From Botrytis cinerea B05.10 (taxonomy: Eukaryota; Ascomycota; Leotiomycetes; Helotiales; Sclerotiniaceae): 64,000 nucleotides of DNA. Numbering within the stretch: position 1 is the stretch's first letter; each line of letters begins with the position of its first letter. The stretch lies in contig NC_037316.1 in assembly GCF_000143535.2 (NCBI RefSeq), positions 1 through 64,000 of the forward strand. The letters run 5' to 3'. The notes under the pieces are model-generated. The model made no database searches. It saw nothing but the letters and a program-made list of their open reading frames with translations, and was not told the DNA's origin. Below, one piece after another: positions 29,959 to 41,754 of this stretch. The translations under genes and the position numbers were made by a program.

Positions 29959-31807
29959 TGCTGCCGCGAATGATCAACGCCAATCTTAAAGTTGAGAATG
30001 AAAATTCGTAAGAGAAGACTCGACTGAGCTGATCAATTCACTTGAATGTAAGCGATATCTGGCGTAAGCGCAATGAAAAGAGATTGAGATTCAGAGAGAT
30101 GCAATGTCTGTCGTCGTAGTCAAGTGCGTAAGCAAGATAGAAACATGACTTCCAATGTCATTCCAACTTCATTTAATTGTAGAATTAGCCTTGACGTGCA
30201 AGGAACGTAGGCTGCAGTCAAAGGTCGACAGCTCTGTGCATGATTCCAAGCCAATATATACCCAATGATCGATTGAACTTCCCTGGTGATACGCGTCAAA
30301 TTGGATGAGGAATTTGTTTTAAAGAAGATAGAAGATCAATTGGACAGCCACAAGTTGGATGATGCAACTTTGCAGAACTTTTCCGGATAAATACACAGAT
30401 GATAAAATTTTGATAACAAATTGATATGACATAACTAACTAATAGACAAAGGATAACTTAACTATAACTATCTCAAAAAGGAAGGTTGCCATCGAGCGGG
30501 GAGATGACTCAGCAATCGTTGTTGGCATACACACCAACCTGAAAAATTAAACAATCATCTACTTATTACCACGAGAAATACCAATACCAAGCCCACAAAG
30601 AATCTTTCCACAGATCACAAGAATGTTCCCTCAAAAGTTTTGAATGGAATTTGATTTCTGTATGTAACGCCTATCACGAAGTCGTGTCGGCGCACTTTTT
30701 TCGAGACATGCAAAGTTCAAGAACATGTTCAAGGTTGCTAGCTAAGCTACTGCACTATCTTCGGGGGTCTGCAAATCAATTATACCACCACGACATACGC
30801 TAGGGACAGTGGGAGGATGGAATAGATCGAGTAGTGACTTGTCTTTGCTTACAAACATTTGATGGGGGTGTTATGGCTAGGAATAACTAAATTCGTTCAA
30901 AGACCCTCCTCGGGTTGGTGGCGATTATTTGAGGTTGTGATAGTGTCCACCTTTTTACTCTGTGGGGTATTTCATGTACCAACAGCCAATGGCGTCTGGT
31001 GAAATGACAGCGGCTTTTACTGTCTAGACGCCTTTCTATTGACTCCACTACCGCTTTTCACTTTCGTTGTCATCAAACGCTCCCATGATTCAGTAAGTAT
31101 TCTTCAATCAATTTAATCTCTGAAGATATCTGGAAAAGTTTCGCAAATTCCTCAACATCCCTGTCAAACCACGTCTAAAATGTACATCACCCGGCCTCTT
31201 TTACGTCAGATTCGTACATCTTCCTATCAAATACGTTCATTCTGACAAACGAACAAAATGCAAGGTTATCAAATTTCTTCTGCTAGACTTTCATTAGTGC
31301 TGACAAGGCTGTTGTGCTTCATTTACTTATCGTAGCAATACCCGAGACCGGGTGTAACAAAGGGTTACTGCTCTACACACATCAATTATATCGGTTCTAC
31401 CCCATCCTTTGGTATCTCACACGGATCTTGGGCTGACATAAAAACTCCAAAATAGATTGCCACGACATCTACAGAGCCTTGAAGTGTGGATAAGCTTAAT
31501 CATTGTATTCAAAGTGGGATACTTACCCCTTGTCGTTGGTCAGCAACGGGGGAGCATAGACCATGAGGCCAATCATATAACACATTTCGTTCCTCACGCC
31601 GTACAAAATTAATTACGCTTAATCAAGCCATATGCAAGATTGATCCTCCTCGTAGCACAGCCCTGCATTGTCAGCCGCACAACATATATCCACTCTTATT
31701 TTGTAACAATGAATTTTATATATTAGTTCTACAAACCAATTGACAGAGATCGCGAGGTAGCGGCAGCGTTTACTTCTTTTCTTTCTCACTACCTTCGCTA
31801 AAGCATT
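29959..31807. other. Divergent intergenic region, no gene supported
   Basis: A long region between divergent genes. The one curiosity is a 21-codon frame at 31180-31245 whose peptide (MYITRPLLRQIRTSSYQIRSF) resembles a mitochondrial presequence. No continuation by splicing was found. Confidence 0.35.
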
Positions 31808-34674
31808 ATGCGAGCTTTTCACTGTGTTAAAGTGTTACTTTCCCTTTATTTCAGTTGGAATGTGAATGCTAGTCCTACCCTTGTAACGACACCGACCCTG
31901 AGCGCTAGAAACTCGGCTTCGACTGCGTGCGGTGATATCGTTAACAATGAAGGTTTGATGAAAAATGCAAGACCTTTGATTTTTATGCTGATGGAATAAT
32001 AGATACCGTTTTGTTCAATGCAACTCTGGCATTTGAATGCCTGACCAGTGTGCCATTCAATCCTGCTGTTGCCTCTCGGTTTATCTCATACTATAATGAT
32101 ACGCTTCAGTTCCAGAGTACTTTGAAATATCTCAAAAGCCCACCTCCAAGCTATCAACAACCAGCTGTGGATCTCATAGCGGGCCTGAATCGAATTCAAA
32201 GCGCTATCGATGAAGGTATATTTTCAAATCAATACGAGTTTGAAGCTGCTTTACAGACTCTAGTATATGCCGCACACGATGGGCATGTCGACATACTAGC
32301 GGGAGCTCTGTCTGCGTTTAGTTTTGCAAGTCCAAGGGATTTGGTATCACTATCATTAGATGGCCAACAAATTCCGAAGGTCTATCTTGCCGACGATCTT
32401 TTTGACAGTGACTATTTTACAACCTTTCAGCCTTCAGCTATCAAATCAATAAATGGTAGAGATGCAACTACGTATCTTTTGGATTTCGCATCCGTGAATT
32501 CAGTCGGAACTCTTGAAGACCATTCAGATTGGAATCAATTGATGCTCAGTGCAGCTCAAGATATCCAAGGGTATTTCAATACATTCAGTGGCGGCGCGAC
32601 ATTTTACCCCGGCAACAATATTACATTTCTTTTGGAGAATGGGACGTCTTGGACTGAAAACTATCTTGCTATCTATGATACCCCTGGTCCCACCGGGCCT
32701 CTTCAAACTGGAGGAGACTTCTACAATTTTTTTGTTTTGGGGTTCTATCCTGCATCATATGATCCGTATACGGATGATTCGGATGACGATTCAGAAGATA
32801 GTTCCAGTGATAATTCATCCACTGCAGTCACTTCGACGACATCTGCTACTCCAACTCTGACCGGATGGGAAAGTCCAGCTTATCCAGAGATTCCTGATGT
32901 TGCCCAAGAAGATCTTGGAACTTATGGGGATGGAGTTGTTTCTGGTATGTCATTTGAAAATTTTGCAACACATGAATTTTTTATATAAAAAATGACTTGA
33001 GTATGCGGTTTCTAATGAAAACATAGGATATTTTCTCAATTCTACTTCTGTTTCTGTTTTAAGTATTCCAAGCTTTGATGTCGATGGGGATGCTGTATTT
33101 AGTTTCCAACAAACAATTTCTCAGTTCATCAATCAGACACAAGCAGCCGGCTTAAAGAAGGTTGTGATTGATTTGCAACAAAATTATGGCGGACAATCTT
33201 TACTTGCAATCGATACATTCAAACAATTCTTCCCGAACATCGATCCCTTTGCTGGTTCCCGTATGCGAGCTCATTCTTCTGCCGATGTACTTGGCAAAAC
33301 TTTGACTCCATACTGGGATGGTTTGGCCGAAAACGATGAGACAAAGTATGTCTTAGCAGCTGATGAATGGGTTATCACTAATCGGATTAATGCGGATACG
33401 AATCGCAATTTCACAAATTGGCAGGAATTTTTCGGGCCTAATCAATACAGTGGTGACAATTTTACCAAGATAGTAAGTTTCTTCATTTTCAGTTACTATC
33501 ACTTGATCTCTTTGATACACATCTAATCAGTATCGATAGGCACGGTATAATCTCTCCAATCCTATTTTTGACGCATCTGGTACCGGCCTAGATATTAGCG
33601 ATGACGCTTTTGCAGTGTACGGCTATGATGCAAATCCGGCACCATCAGGGGCTAAGCCACCATTTGCAGCAGAGGATATAATCATTGTAAGTCACCTTCC
33701 TATATCATTTTCTTCTCGAAATCTGATTGTTGTAGTTATCTGACGGTATATGCCACTCTTCTTGCGCTCTTTTGATTGAGATGTTTCGTCATGAAGCTGG
33801 AGTCCGAGTTGTAGTGGTAGGAGGCACACCAACAACGGGACCAATGCAGGCTCCAGCTGGATCTCGTGGCGCACGTGACTACGATACTTTTACCCTTGAT
33901 GCCAACATCGATTTTACTCAACACCTTTTACAAAATCAAAGCTCGACCGATGCAATATTTCTTCCGAATAGAACTGAACAACTCAGTGTGTTTGTCTACT
34001 TTGCGGATATAAACCTTCGTGATCAAGTACGCAAAAATGAAGAGATTCCATTACAATTTGCCTACGAAGCCGCAGATTGTCGGATCTACTATACACCACA
34101 GACCGTGTATAATTACACAAACCTCTGGCAATATGCAGCCGATGCCATCTGGAAGAACTCCAGTCTTTGCGTAAATGGCTCAACTGGATATTCGTCAACG
34201 TCACAAAATTCGACGAATTTTGTCGGCCCATCAGGCGGTGCTGAAAAGACCTCTACCAATATCACCGATTATCTTGCTTCATTAACGACCTCTCCCATTG
34301 CAAACTTCATTCTCCAGGGTCTCAACGATGGTCTCCCAGCCGCCAACGAAGGTGCCTCTCGCAATGCTCCTGCATCTACCAAAGTTATCAAGTGTACCAC
34401 AGATGAAGACTGCTTAAATGGTAAGCTTTGTGTGAATATTCCGTCTTGTTCTGGGGGTAAAGCCATATCTCAGTGCTTGAGAAAATGCCCAGCAGCCGGT
34501 CGACTATGCCCTAGTACCAAAACTAAGTGCACACCACATAGCACAGATGGAAAATTGGGAAATCAAAGGCTTCACAAGAACATTTGTCCCCCAGCAGGAA
34601 TTGCAGCAAAGTGTGAGAGTCAGACTCAGTTGAAGACAGTTAATCTTAATCAATGTCCTGACTGTAGCAAATGA
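31808..34674 (+). CDS. Secreted S41-type peptidase family protein with Cys-rich C-terminal extension
   Basis: Five exons: 31808-31952, 32003-32944, 33027-33472, 33540-33686 and 33736-34674. The four introns are 50, 82, 67 and 49 bp, and all phases match; about 872 aa. A signal peptide is evident (residues 1-21, hydrophobic, ending WNVNA). The N-terminal ACGDIV...FECLTSVPFN module is typical of fungal CPAF/S41-like proteins. The tail-specific-protease fold is shown by VVIDLQQNYGG and by SDGICHSSCALL around the expected nucleophile Ser. A Ser/Asp/Thr-rich linker (about residues 300-330) follows the N-terminal part. The last ~95 residues are Cys-rich, beginning CTTDEDCLNGKLC, beyond the usual family end. 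A secreted protease is likely; substrates are unknown. Confidence 0.85.
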
Positions 34675-35213
34675 TTAGATCAATGATGGAAATAATGATG
34701 ACTGGGGTTCAGTATTAAGGAGTTTATGGTGTGATAATCTTGGTTCTTTGGTCATTCAACTTGGGCTTTGTATATATTGTATTTTTATTACTGTGTCCAG
34801 CGGTATTTTTTAAAAGTCTATTCGGAGTTGGGTATCACTTGAAATATTGATTGTATTTAATTGGCACGATCTCCAGATTTTTGAGACCCATCGTGATTTT
34901 CAAGGCAACCAGATCTTGTCACATATCATGAGGATGAAGTCGGTCATATTTTACCCAACAGTTAATTATAGAATATCATTTCTTGGCTGTGGGGCACAGG
35001 GCTGACAACATCCCATTTTTCTGCATGTCAGCAACCGACCCCATCTTGGATGTATCCTTCAGCTTCTAGACCGTGTCAAAGCGCATCAGCACCTATATAT
35101 CATATACTGCCAGCCTTTCTTCACATGAACAATGTCCCAGTTTGTTCTTCTGATCAAATTTTCAATTCATTCAACAAACCAACCTCCTTTTCTCACAATC
35201 ACCTTGTTAAGCA
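34675..35213. other. Promoter region of the first HET gene
   Basis: CTATATATCATA at about 35093 lies about 120 bp before the start codon and may be the TATA element. The leader just before the ATG is C/T-rich. No gene seen. Confidence 0.4.
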
Positions 35214-37337
35214 ATGCCATCTAACGACGGCAAAATCTACCCTTCTATTCTCCCTTCCCCTTTAATCCGTCTTTTAAGTCTCGATTCTGGTTCTGATGAA
35301 CCAATTAGAGTAACACTGCATGAAGTAAATCTCCAGAATGCCCCCGCATTCGATTGTCTCTCATACACTTGGTCTGACCCACTATATCATGCTCTCAGTC
35401 CGGAAGAGGAAATTCATGTTAGCAACGATAAACGCGAACATCCTATTCTCTGCAACGGTCAGAACTTGTTGATTACGGAAAGCCTATTACTTGCACTGAA
35501 GGAATTCAGTAAGAATAATGGCGAGGATAACAGAAAGAATTGGAAAGATGGGTATTTCAAGAGGGCGAAGTTTATGTGGATAGATGGCATATGTATCAAT
35601 CAAGACAGCATTGAGGAGAGGAATATACAAGTTGGAATGATGGGAGAAATCTACACAAAATGCTCGCAAGTAATTATCTGGCTTGGAGTTTCAGATTTCC
35701 ATTCGCCGTACGCTATTGAAGTCATAAATCTTCTCTCGAAAATACCCCAGGAAAATTATACTGGCTTACGGATTACTGATCTTGAAGATTGGGATATATA
35801 TCCAAAATTGGGTATCGAAGAAGTTGAAACTTGGAAATGGTTGGAATATGCAGCATTTTTACAACGTACTTGGTTCGGTCGCATATGGGTTGTTCAAGAA
35901 GCGTTTCTACCAAGGAATATTGTTGTGGTTTGTGGGAGTGATGTTATTGAATGGGGAAATATAACAGCTTGTGCCAAAGTTCTTAGAGAAACAGGATTGG
36001 GAACTTTACTAATGGAGTTGTTGATCGAAACTGTGGACGATGTTGAAGGGACTGTATATGTGAATAATACTTTGAACAACCAGTCCATCTTCCAGAGTAT
36101 GAGGGATATGGCTACACTTGGGTCAGAAGAAATGGGCAAAGTCTTGGATTTGGAAAAGTTGTTGTATTATTCAAGATTTTTTGATGCAACAAATCCAAAA
36201 GATAAAATCTATGCAATCAGAGGCATTTGGGAAAAAGGAGGAAAAACAATTCCACTGGACATGACGCCCGATTATCAACGAGATCCAACGGTAGCAAGTG
36301 TGTATACGAGAGCAGCACTTGAAGTAATTTTTGAAACCAAAGATTTGAACATTCTTTCTTTAGTGGAAGATTACACCTTGGCGACTCAAAAACCTAACTC
36401 GGTGAGGGCAATTGGTAATCTTCCTTCGTGGGTACCCGATTTTAACTCTTCATCTAATCCTCAACCTTTGGCTGGAAATCCTAGACCAAAACTGGGAAGT
36501 GAGAGATGGAATGCAGCTCGAGGTATTCCATTCGAAGTACCTATTCTTCCAGCCTTAGAATCACGACATCTTCTTCCAATCACAGGTTATAGAATTGATG
36601 TTATCTCGGAGTCTGCAGCTAATCAAGCAGAATTAATGGGTAACGATTTCGGTTTTGACACGGTGTTGGAACTTTTGGCAAGTTATCCGGATCAAAAATA
36701 TCCTCATGTTGACGATAACGCGGAAACACATTTCGAGGCATTCTGGCGAACTCTCATCAAAGACACATTCCAAAAATTACCGGCAAGAGAGAACGCACGA
36801 AACGCTTTCCGATATTTTATCACAGTGCGTGTCTCTGAATTGAGCATTGCATACAATTACGCACTTTCAAAACAGACCTCCGATCTACCCAAACTACAGA
36901 AGTTATACGAAAAATTCAAACAACTCATCAATGACTTGTCCAAACATAGACTGAACGAATCTCTAATACCCACCTGGGAAGATCTTGAAAAGCTCATTGT
37001 GATAGCAGCTAATGAAGATTTAACTGATCCAGAAAAGACGAAGCTGGACAAAGACTATGGGGACTTTTACGAGTCTTTTAGAATTGCCTATGCGGGAAGA
37101 AGAATGTTCAGGACAGAAAAAGGATATTGGGGTATTGCTGCACAAACATTGGATGTCGACAATGAAGACGAAATCTGGGTTATAGCTGGGTCAAAGGTAC
37201 CGATGGTTTTAAGACCAGTGAGAGGAAGTAATAGTGTAAATCGGGAATTAATCGGAGAGGCTTACGTACATGGTATTATGAATGGCGAGGTTTTGAAACT
37301 TCCGGGGGGAGGGTTAAAGAGTCTATTTTTGGAATAA
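35214..37337 (+). CDS. HET (heterokaryon incompatibility) domain protein
   Basis: Single exon, 707 aa, ATG 35214 in a good context after a pyrimidine-rich leader. The HET domain spans about residues 46-210: FDCLSYTWSDP, WIDGICINQDSIEERNIQVGMMGEIYTKCSQVIIWLG and RTWFGRIWVVQEA. A helical middle part follows (DATNPKDKIYAIRG; LPSWVPDF). The end holds the common C-terminal module (residues ~620-700): TEKGYWGIAAQTL, DEIWVIAGSKVPMVLRP, ELIGEAYVHGIMNGE. HET-domain proteins trigger cell death on non-self recognition in fungal fusion. Most family members are uncharacterised, so a role in incompatibility is inference. A related gene lies at 42589-44566. Confidence 0.9.
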   Translation: MPSNDGKIYPSILPSPLIRLLSLDSGSDEPIRVTLHEVNLQNAPAFDCLSYTWSDPLYHALSPEEEIHVSNDKREHPILCNGQNLLITESLLLALKEFSKNNGEDNRKNWKDGYFKRAKFMWIDGICINQDSIEERNIQVGMMGEIYTKCSQVIIWLGVSDFHSPYAIEVINLLSKIPQENYTGLRITDLEDWDIYPKLGIEEVETWKWLEYAAFLQRTWFGRIWVVQEAFLPRNIVVVCGSDVIEWGNITACAKVLRETGLGTLLMELLIETVDDVEGTVYVNNTLNNQSIFQSMRDMATLGSEEMGKVLDLEKLLYYSRFFDATNPKDKIYAIRGIWEKGGKTIPLDMTPDYQRDPTVASVYTRAALEVIFETKDLNILSLVEDYTLATQKPNSVRAIGNLPSWVPDFNSSSNPQPLAGNPRPKLGSERWNAARGIPFEVPILPALESRHLLPITGYRIDVISESAANQAELMGNDFGFDTVLELLASYPDQKYPHVDDNAETHFEAFWRTLIKDTFQKLPARENARNAFRYFITVRVSELSIAYNYALSKQTSDLPKLQKLYEKFKQLINDLSKHRLNESLIPTWEDLEKLIVIAANEDLTDPEKTKLDKDYGDFYESFRIAYAGRRMFRTEKGYWGIAAQTLDVDNEDEIWVIAGSKVPMVLRPVRGSNSVNRELIGEAYVHGIMNGEVLKLPGGGLKSLFLE

Positions 37338-37869
37338 GAGGGAACCAAAAGGATGGAAGCAAAGGTGGATATTCATAAAGATACAGTTTTGTGCAGAATC
37401 TTGTAAGAATCAACGACTGGGGTTTCTGCTTTGAATCATATAGAAGTGAAACACCCATTTAATATATAGGAGGAACTGATGAGATCATTTGATTCTACTG
37501 CCATATTTTGTCGCTGAGTTCGTGTCTTTAGTCAACTATTACTCGGAACATGTTCTATCAGTCACAAATTTCCCAACAATTGTAAACTAGGTAAATGAGC
37601 GGAAGCATATCCTAGTTTGCTTAAATTTTGGTCCATCATAAAATATACTGTTATCATATACAGCCACCAATTCGCCTGAAGAAGAATGGTCACTTTGCTG
37701 GAAAAATCATGAATGATACTCGGCAAATTTGAACAAGATTGCAAGTGCCACCCCCCATACTTCTGATGTATTCAATTATCGATCAAAGATCACAATTACA
37801 ATCTGAGATTCAAAATTGAACTGAGTCTGGCTTCACGTTATTCTATATGCTGCTACATGAAACATACCA
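37338..37869. other. Convergent intergenic region
   Basis: Lies between the 3' end of the HET gene and the 3' end of the beta-lactamase-like pseudogene. No coding seen. Confidence 0.4.
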
Positions 37870-38997
37870 TCAAGAACCAATTGCATTGTATATGGCGCCC
37901 ACATGTGCTTTCGTGCGATTCGACCCCAAGCCAACATCAGCCAACTTACTCATAATGTAAGATATGGTCAAGCGTCGTTCAAGATCTATGATAGCAATCG
38001 AACCACCATATCCACCCCACATACACACACGGCCTTCTGGTAACCAATTCAAAACCGTATCGTTCCCAGGAAGTCCAAATCCGATACCGAAGCGAACTGT
38101 TTGCCCAATAACCAAGTCAATTTCTTTTGACTGTTCTTAGAAGATGAGATCAATTGTCTCATTCGATAGGAGGCTTACTCCATTTACTTTACCCCCAAAT
38201 GAGATACAACTCAGTATAGTGGCAATGGAGAGTGCATTGTCATATCCATTTGCAGAGCCAATCTCAGCTTCTCTCCAGTCGAGACTGTCGACAACAGATG
38301 GGCCCAAGGATGGGTTACTGAATGACTTTACTGATATTGACGTTTTGTCGGTCTGTGGGAGCCTTGCTTTTGAAGTCGGAAATACAAGGAGATATCTGAT
38401 GCCAATTTTTTCCCGACTCTCCAATCTTGATATCCACACCTAGTGAAGCAGCTATTCCTTGGACAACGAAGTCTTTCAAAGTTTTACCTGTAGTTTTGCG
38501 AACCACGACGAAAAAACCATAGGTCCACGAATGATAGCCAGATGCTGATCCCGGTGTCTACCATGGTTCTTGTTTTGCTAGCTTTGTAGCACTTAGATCG
38601 AAATCGAAGAGGTCACTCGTAGTCATTTGCAATTCCCAGCCTGAAAATCCAGACGTATTTGGTAAGATTTGTCTAATCTCAATGCATGACTTTCCAACTC
38701 AGCCCGGAATTTGTGCACTGTATCATTTATGCTGAGAAGTCCACGATCAATTAGGATGAGTGAATTAAGTGCACAAATAGTCTTTGTCGTTGAGAAGACA
38801 TTAACTATGGTATCGTGCTCCCAATTCTCGGTCTTGTCATGAGTATGGAAGCCTCCCCAAACATCAACCACGTTTTCTTCATCAATGTTGGCAACAATAG
38901 AAGCGCTCAACTCTTCTCCTGTCTCAAGATAGCCCTGAAATGCTTCAAGCAGCTCCATGAGCCTTGGTTCAGCATGTCCGTGTATCCGCTTCTCCAT
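37870..38997 (-). pseudogene. Decayed beta-lactamase-like serine hydrolase (EstB / class C family)
   Basis: The N terminus starts at ATG 38997 and holds VVDVWGGF and the SxxK motif region VNVFSTTKTICAL. A frameshift follows near 38690. In another frame come NTSGFSGWE and LFDFDLSATKLAKQEPW, then a TAG stop at 38558-38560 replacing a conserved Trp, then PGSASGYHSWTYGF (the YxN-type loop) with a small deletion. Another frameshift lies near 38410, then SNPSLGPSVVDSLDWREAEI up to a stop at 38137. The tail IGQTVRFGIGFGLP...WGGYGGSIAIID (HTG-equivalent) ends at 37870. Four or more lesions; the former product was an esterase or beta-lactamase-fold hydrolase. Confidence 0.85.
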
Positions 38998-39945
38998 GAT
39001 GGAATAATGATGAATGGGGTGAAAAATACTCTCAACTCAAGTATCTTACTATTTTCCCACTCGGCGGAATATAAGAACCGATTGAATTATCCAAGTGCTT
39101 CTAGACATTGGAATGAGTTAAAACTGTATAAACAAAGCTACAAGGTTACGCAGAGTCCATGCAATTTTGATACCAGTCTCATCCCACCGTTGAAGGTAGC
39201 AGATACCGAGCAATAATTCGAGTGTAAGATGGTGACGGGTGGACGCTCGGGGAGTTAAATTCTTGGTGCTTGGGTTTCGGAACGGGGTTCCGTGGGAATC
39301 AGAAGTGATTTATCAACTCCTCTACAATGCATGTTGAAATCTTGATTTCTAATATGTCTAGTCGTGTCAGCTCCCTCATTTTTCTATATGTTAATTATAA
39401 GCTACGTCATTGGTGGTCCTCGATGTTTTTTTTTGTTTGTTTTTTTTAGTCTGGAAAAGTACTACTTATGAGTTAATACCACATAAAATTCTTGATGACC
39501 ACTTCTTCATGAGGACTGGGTTGCTTGATGCACAGAAGATCGCCCTTAGATCATTGTTTTATAAAACACCTACATGACTGCTACTCTGATATTTACCTTC
39601 ACTCCCAACTGTTTGATCGCACATAAATATCATTTAGTCAATCTCAATTAATGAATGTATATTTATGATCAAACCGTGAAGACATATTCAAGCTGATAAT
39701 TTGTAACAATACTTTAAAGCTTTCAGTACACATGGAACATCATTAAATTTCTAAGATATGATGTCGCGCGCTTTCGGAGCAAGTTTCCCTCAAACAAACC
39801 ATGCATTCATTATTAAATCATCAATCCGGGATCCTTATACTGTGAAGATCGTCACAGCTCTCATAATCCTTTCTTACATCAACCTTTGGGTCTGTTTGGT
39901 TGGAAGGAAAATAGTAGGTTCCTCGTATTTGAAAACTGCCAGAAA
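38998..39945. other. Gene-free stretch
   Basis: Nothing convincing. Frames are short and AT-biased, and a T-run occurs at 39427-39448. Confidence 0.4.
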
Positions 39946-40104
39946 TTAGCCATCTGATATCTTTACTGTGGTCAAGATGGAAGATTTGAAGTTGTCCAGG
40001 AATTTTCGCTCGGCTGGAAAGGCATTCTTTGTTATTGGACCTTCTCCATGGACAATTCGAGTGCCATTAGGAAGTTGAAAACCAATTTCATGCTCTGCGG
40101 ACAT
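39946..40104 (-). CDS. Possible small protein or 5' remnant of a gene
   Basis: A 52-codon frame from ATG 40104 with a protein-like sequence (GFQLPNGTRIVHGEGPITKNAF). The leader is A/C-rich with CATCAAG repeats just before the ATG, as in expressed fungal genes. No domain recognised and no convincing downstream exon. Could be a small gene or the head of a lost one. Confidence 0.3.
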   Translation of the reverse strand: MSAEHEIGFQLPNGTRIVHGEGPITKNAFPAERKFLDNFKSSILTTVKISDG

Positions 40105-40713
40105 TCTTGATGCTTGATGCTTGTAATTTGCTTGAATGTTGATCTTGCGAACTTTTGCAATACAGATTTACAAGGGATGTGGATTCCTGTAATGTATAAA
40201 GGGATAGAAAGTAAGTGAGATCCCATGGGCGCGCCACTAACAAAGTGGAGGAGCGCATATGCCTATTACAAGCAAAATCACACTAAAGGTATTCACGTGA
40301 TACTTCCTCAAATTCACTGGAACTTAATAAAGCTTGACCAGGAATCAGTACAAAATCAATATGCTACTAGAAATTTGAAAGGTGACATCTGATTTAATGC
40401 GAATCACATCTTCTAACTCCGATGCTCCTGTGTATTGAAAGTTGCAGTGATGTTTAACGCCAAAATCTGAGAGAGCACTTTAGCCCCGCTTGATAACTGC
40501 AATCTTTCGCTTATTCTGACCATAGCAGGAAGTCGCGTGTGTATTATTAGTAAACTATTATGCCAATTGACAGATAGCATAAAGCTTACGGGTCGCATGA
40601 TAATTAGTCCAGCCAGCAGTCATTGTTTCGTTATTTTGGAAATGCATGGCTTTGGTGCTTCTTGTTATTCTATTCCCATATCTAAGAACTTCTTATTGAA
40701 CCCACGAGACTTA
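40105..40713. other. Gene-free stretch
   Basis: The only frames are about 60 codons and look random. It includes the possible promoter of the small frame at 39946-40104. Confidence 0.35.
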
Positions 40714-41754
40714 TCAGTCTCGGTTTGATCCAGAAGCTACAGGTGCAGAATATCCCGAAAAAGGCTTTTCTTCCTGCAATATCATCATCAATTCATCACG
40801 CAAAGATAAGAGAGTCTTTTGCTCTCTTGCCTCCCATCCAAGTTTCCTTAATCGATTAGCTCGGTTCAAGGAGTTAGATCCAATCACTGCGGATGAATAG
40901 GGCCCAAATAAGTCGTTGTAAGAATCCAAAGGTATAATTTTGGTCTCGGGACTCTTGATTTTTCCCTCCTCGTACAAGATTTTGCCGATCTCCGAAGCAC
41001 ATTCTCCCCAGGATAGGTCTTCTCCATTATTGCAAAAGTAGTAAGGGTTCTCAATATCCAAGTCACTGGTCTCTAGGGTGTGTAATAATGACATATATCC
41101 TCTTGCCAAATCGCGAACATGTATTTGTGACCACTTTGATAAACCTTTCCCAATATGCCCGGCATAGCCATGCTTTATCGCAAATCGAGCCAGAGTGGGT
41201 AACTGAATCGATAATCGCTTTTCCCGAGAGTTTATTCCGTAAATGAGAGGAGGAATCATGATTGCTAGTCTCGCTTTTGGGCCGAGAATCTTATTGGCAT
41301 TGACAATGGCAAGATCAATCTTCCGATGTGGTGCCTCGTCAGATACTGCATCGATTTGTTCCGGTCTATCATCCTCGTAGAAAACTTCGGTGGGGAACGA
41401 GCCTTTTGAATCATCTCCAAGCAAACTCGCTCCACTTGTGTGGATATAAATCGCGGCTCGGCCGCTTTGCACATGTTGAGTGATGCCTTCGATGACGGCT
41501 TCTACTGAGACAAGATCGTCTGCAGTTGCAGTATGAATAGTGATATCACTCAAGGAAGCTTGCCTTGCGATGATATCTGAATCGCTGAGAGACCCTATGA
41601 CCGTCCTGACACCAAGTTTTGCGAGTTCCTCGGCAGCAGCTTGCCTGCGAACGAGTACCGTAATCTCATAGCAGCCTTCCTGGAGTAAAAGATCTAGTAT
41701 TTCCCCACCAATATATCCAGGACCAATAAGGAAGACTTGATTTTGGAGCGACAT
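40714..41754 (-). CDS. NAD(P)-binding Rossmann-fold protein (extended SDR / NmrA-like epimerase family)
   Basis: 346 aa from ATG 41754; the open frame continues to 41844 but only with a GTG start. The N terminus VFLIGPGYIGGEIL is a GxGxxG-type nucleotide-binding motif (residues ~7-20), followed by VLVRR at the end of beta-2. The sequence IYIHTSGASLLGDD corresponds to the active-site Ser/Thr strand of extended SDRs. The ALWSQIHVRDLARGYMSLL-like motif (KWSQIHVRDLARGY) is typical of nucleoside-diphosphate-sugar-epimerase-like fungal proteins. No clear YxxxK is seen, so it may be a redox sensor or non-classical reductase. Substrate unknown. Confidence 0.8.
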   Translation of the reverse strand: MSLQNQVFLIGPGYIGGEILDLLLQEGCYEITVLVRRQAAAEELAKLGVRTVIGSLSDSDIIARQASLSDITIHTATADDLVSVEAVIEGITQHVQSGRAAIYIHTSGASLLGDDSKGSFPTEVFYEDDRPEQIDAVSDEAPHRKIDLAIVNANKILGPKARLAIMIPPLIYGINSREKRLSIQLPTLARFAIKHGYAGHIGKGLSKWSQIHVRDLARGYMSLLHTLETSDLDIENPYYFCNNGEDLSWGECASEIGKILYEEGKIKSPETKIIPLDSYNDLFGPYSSAVIGSNSLNRANRLRKLGWEAREQKTLLSLRDELMMILQEEKPFSGYSAPVASGSNRD

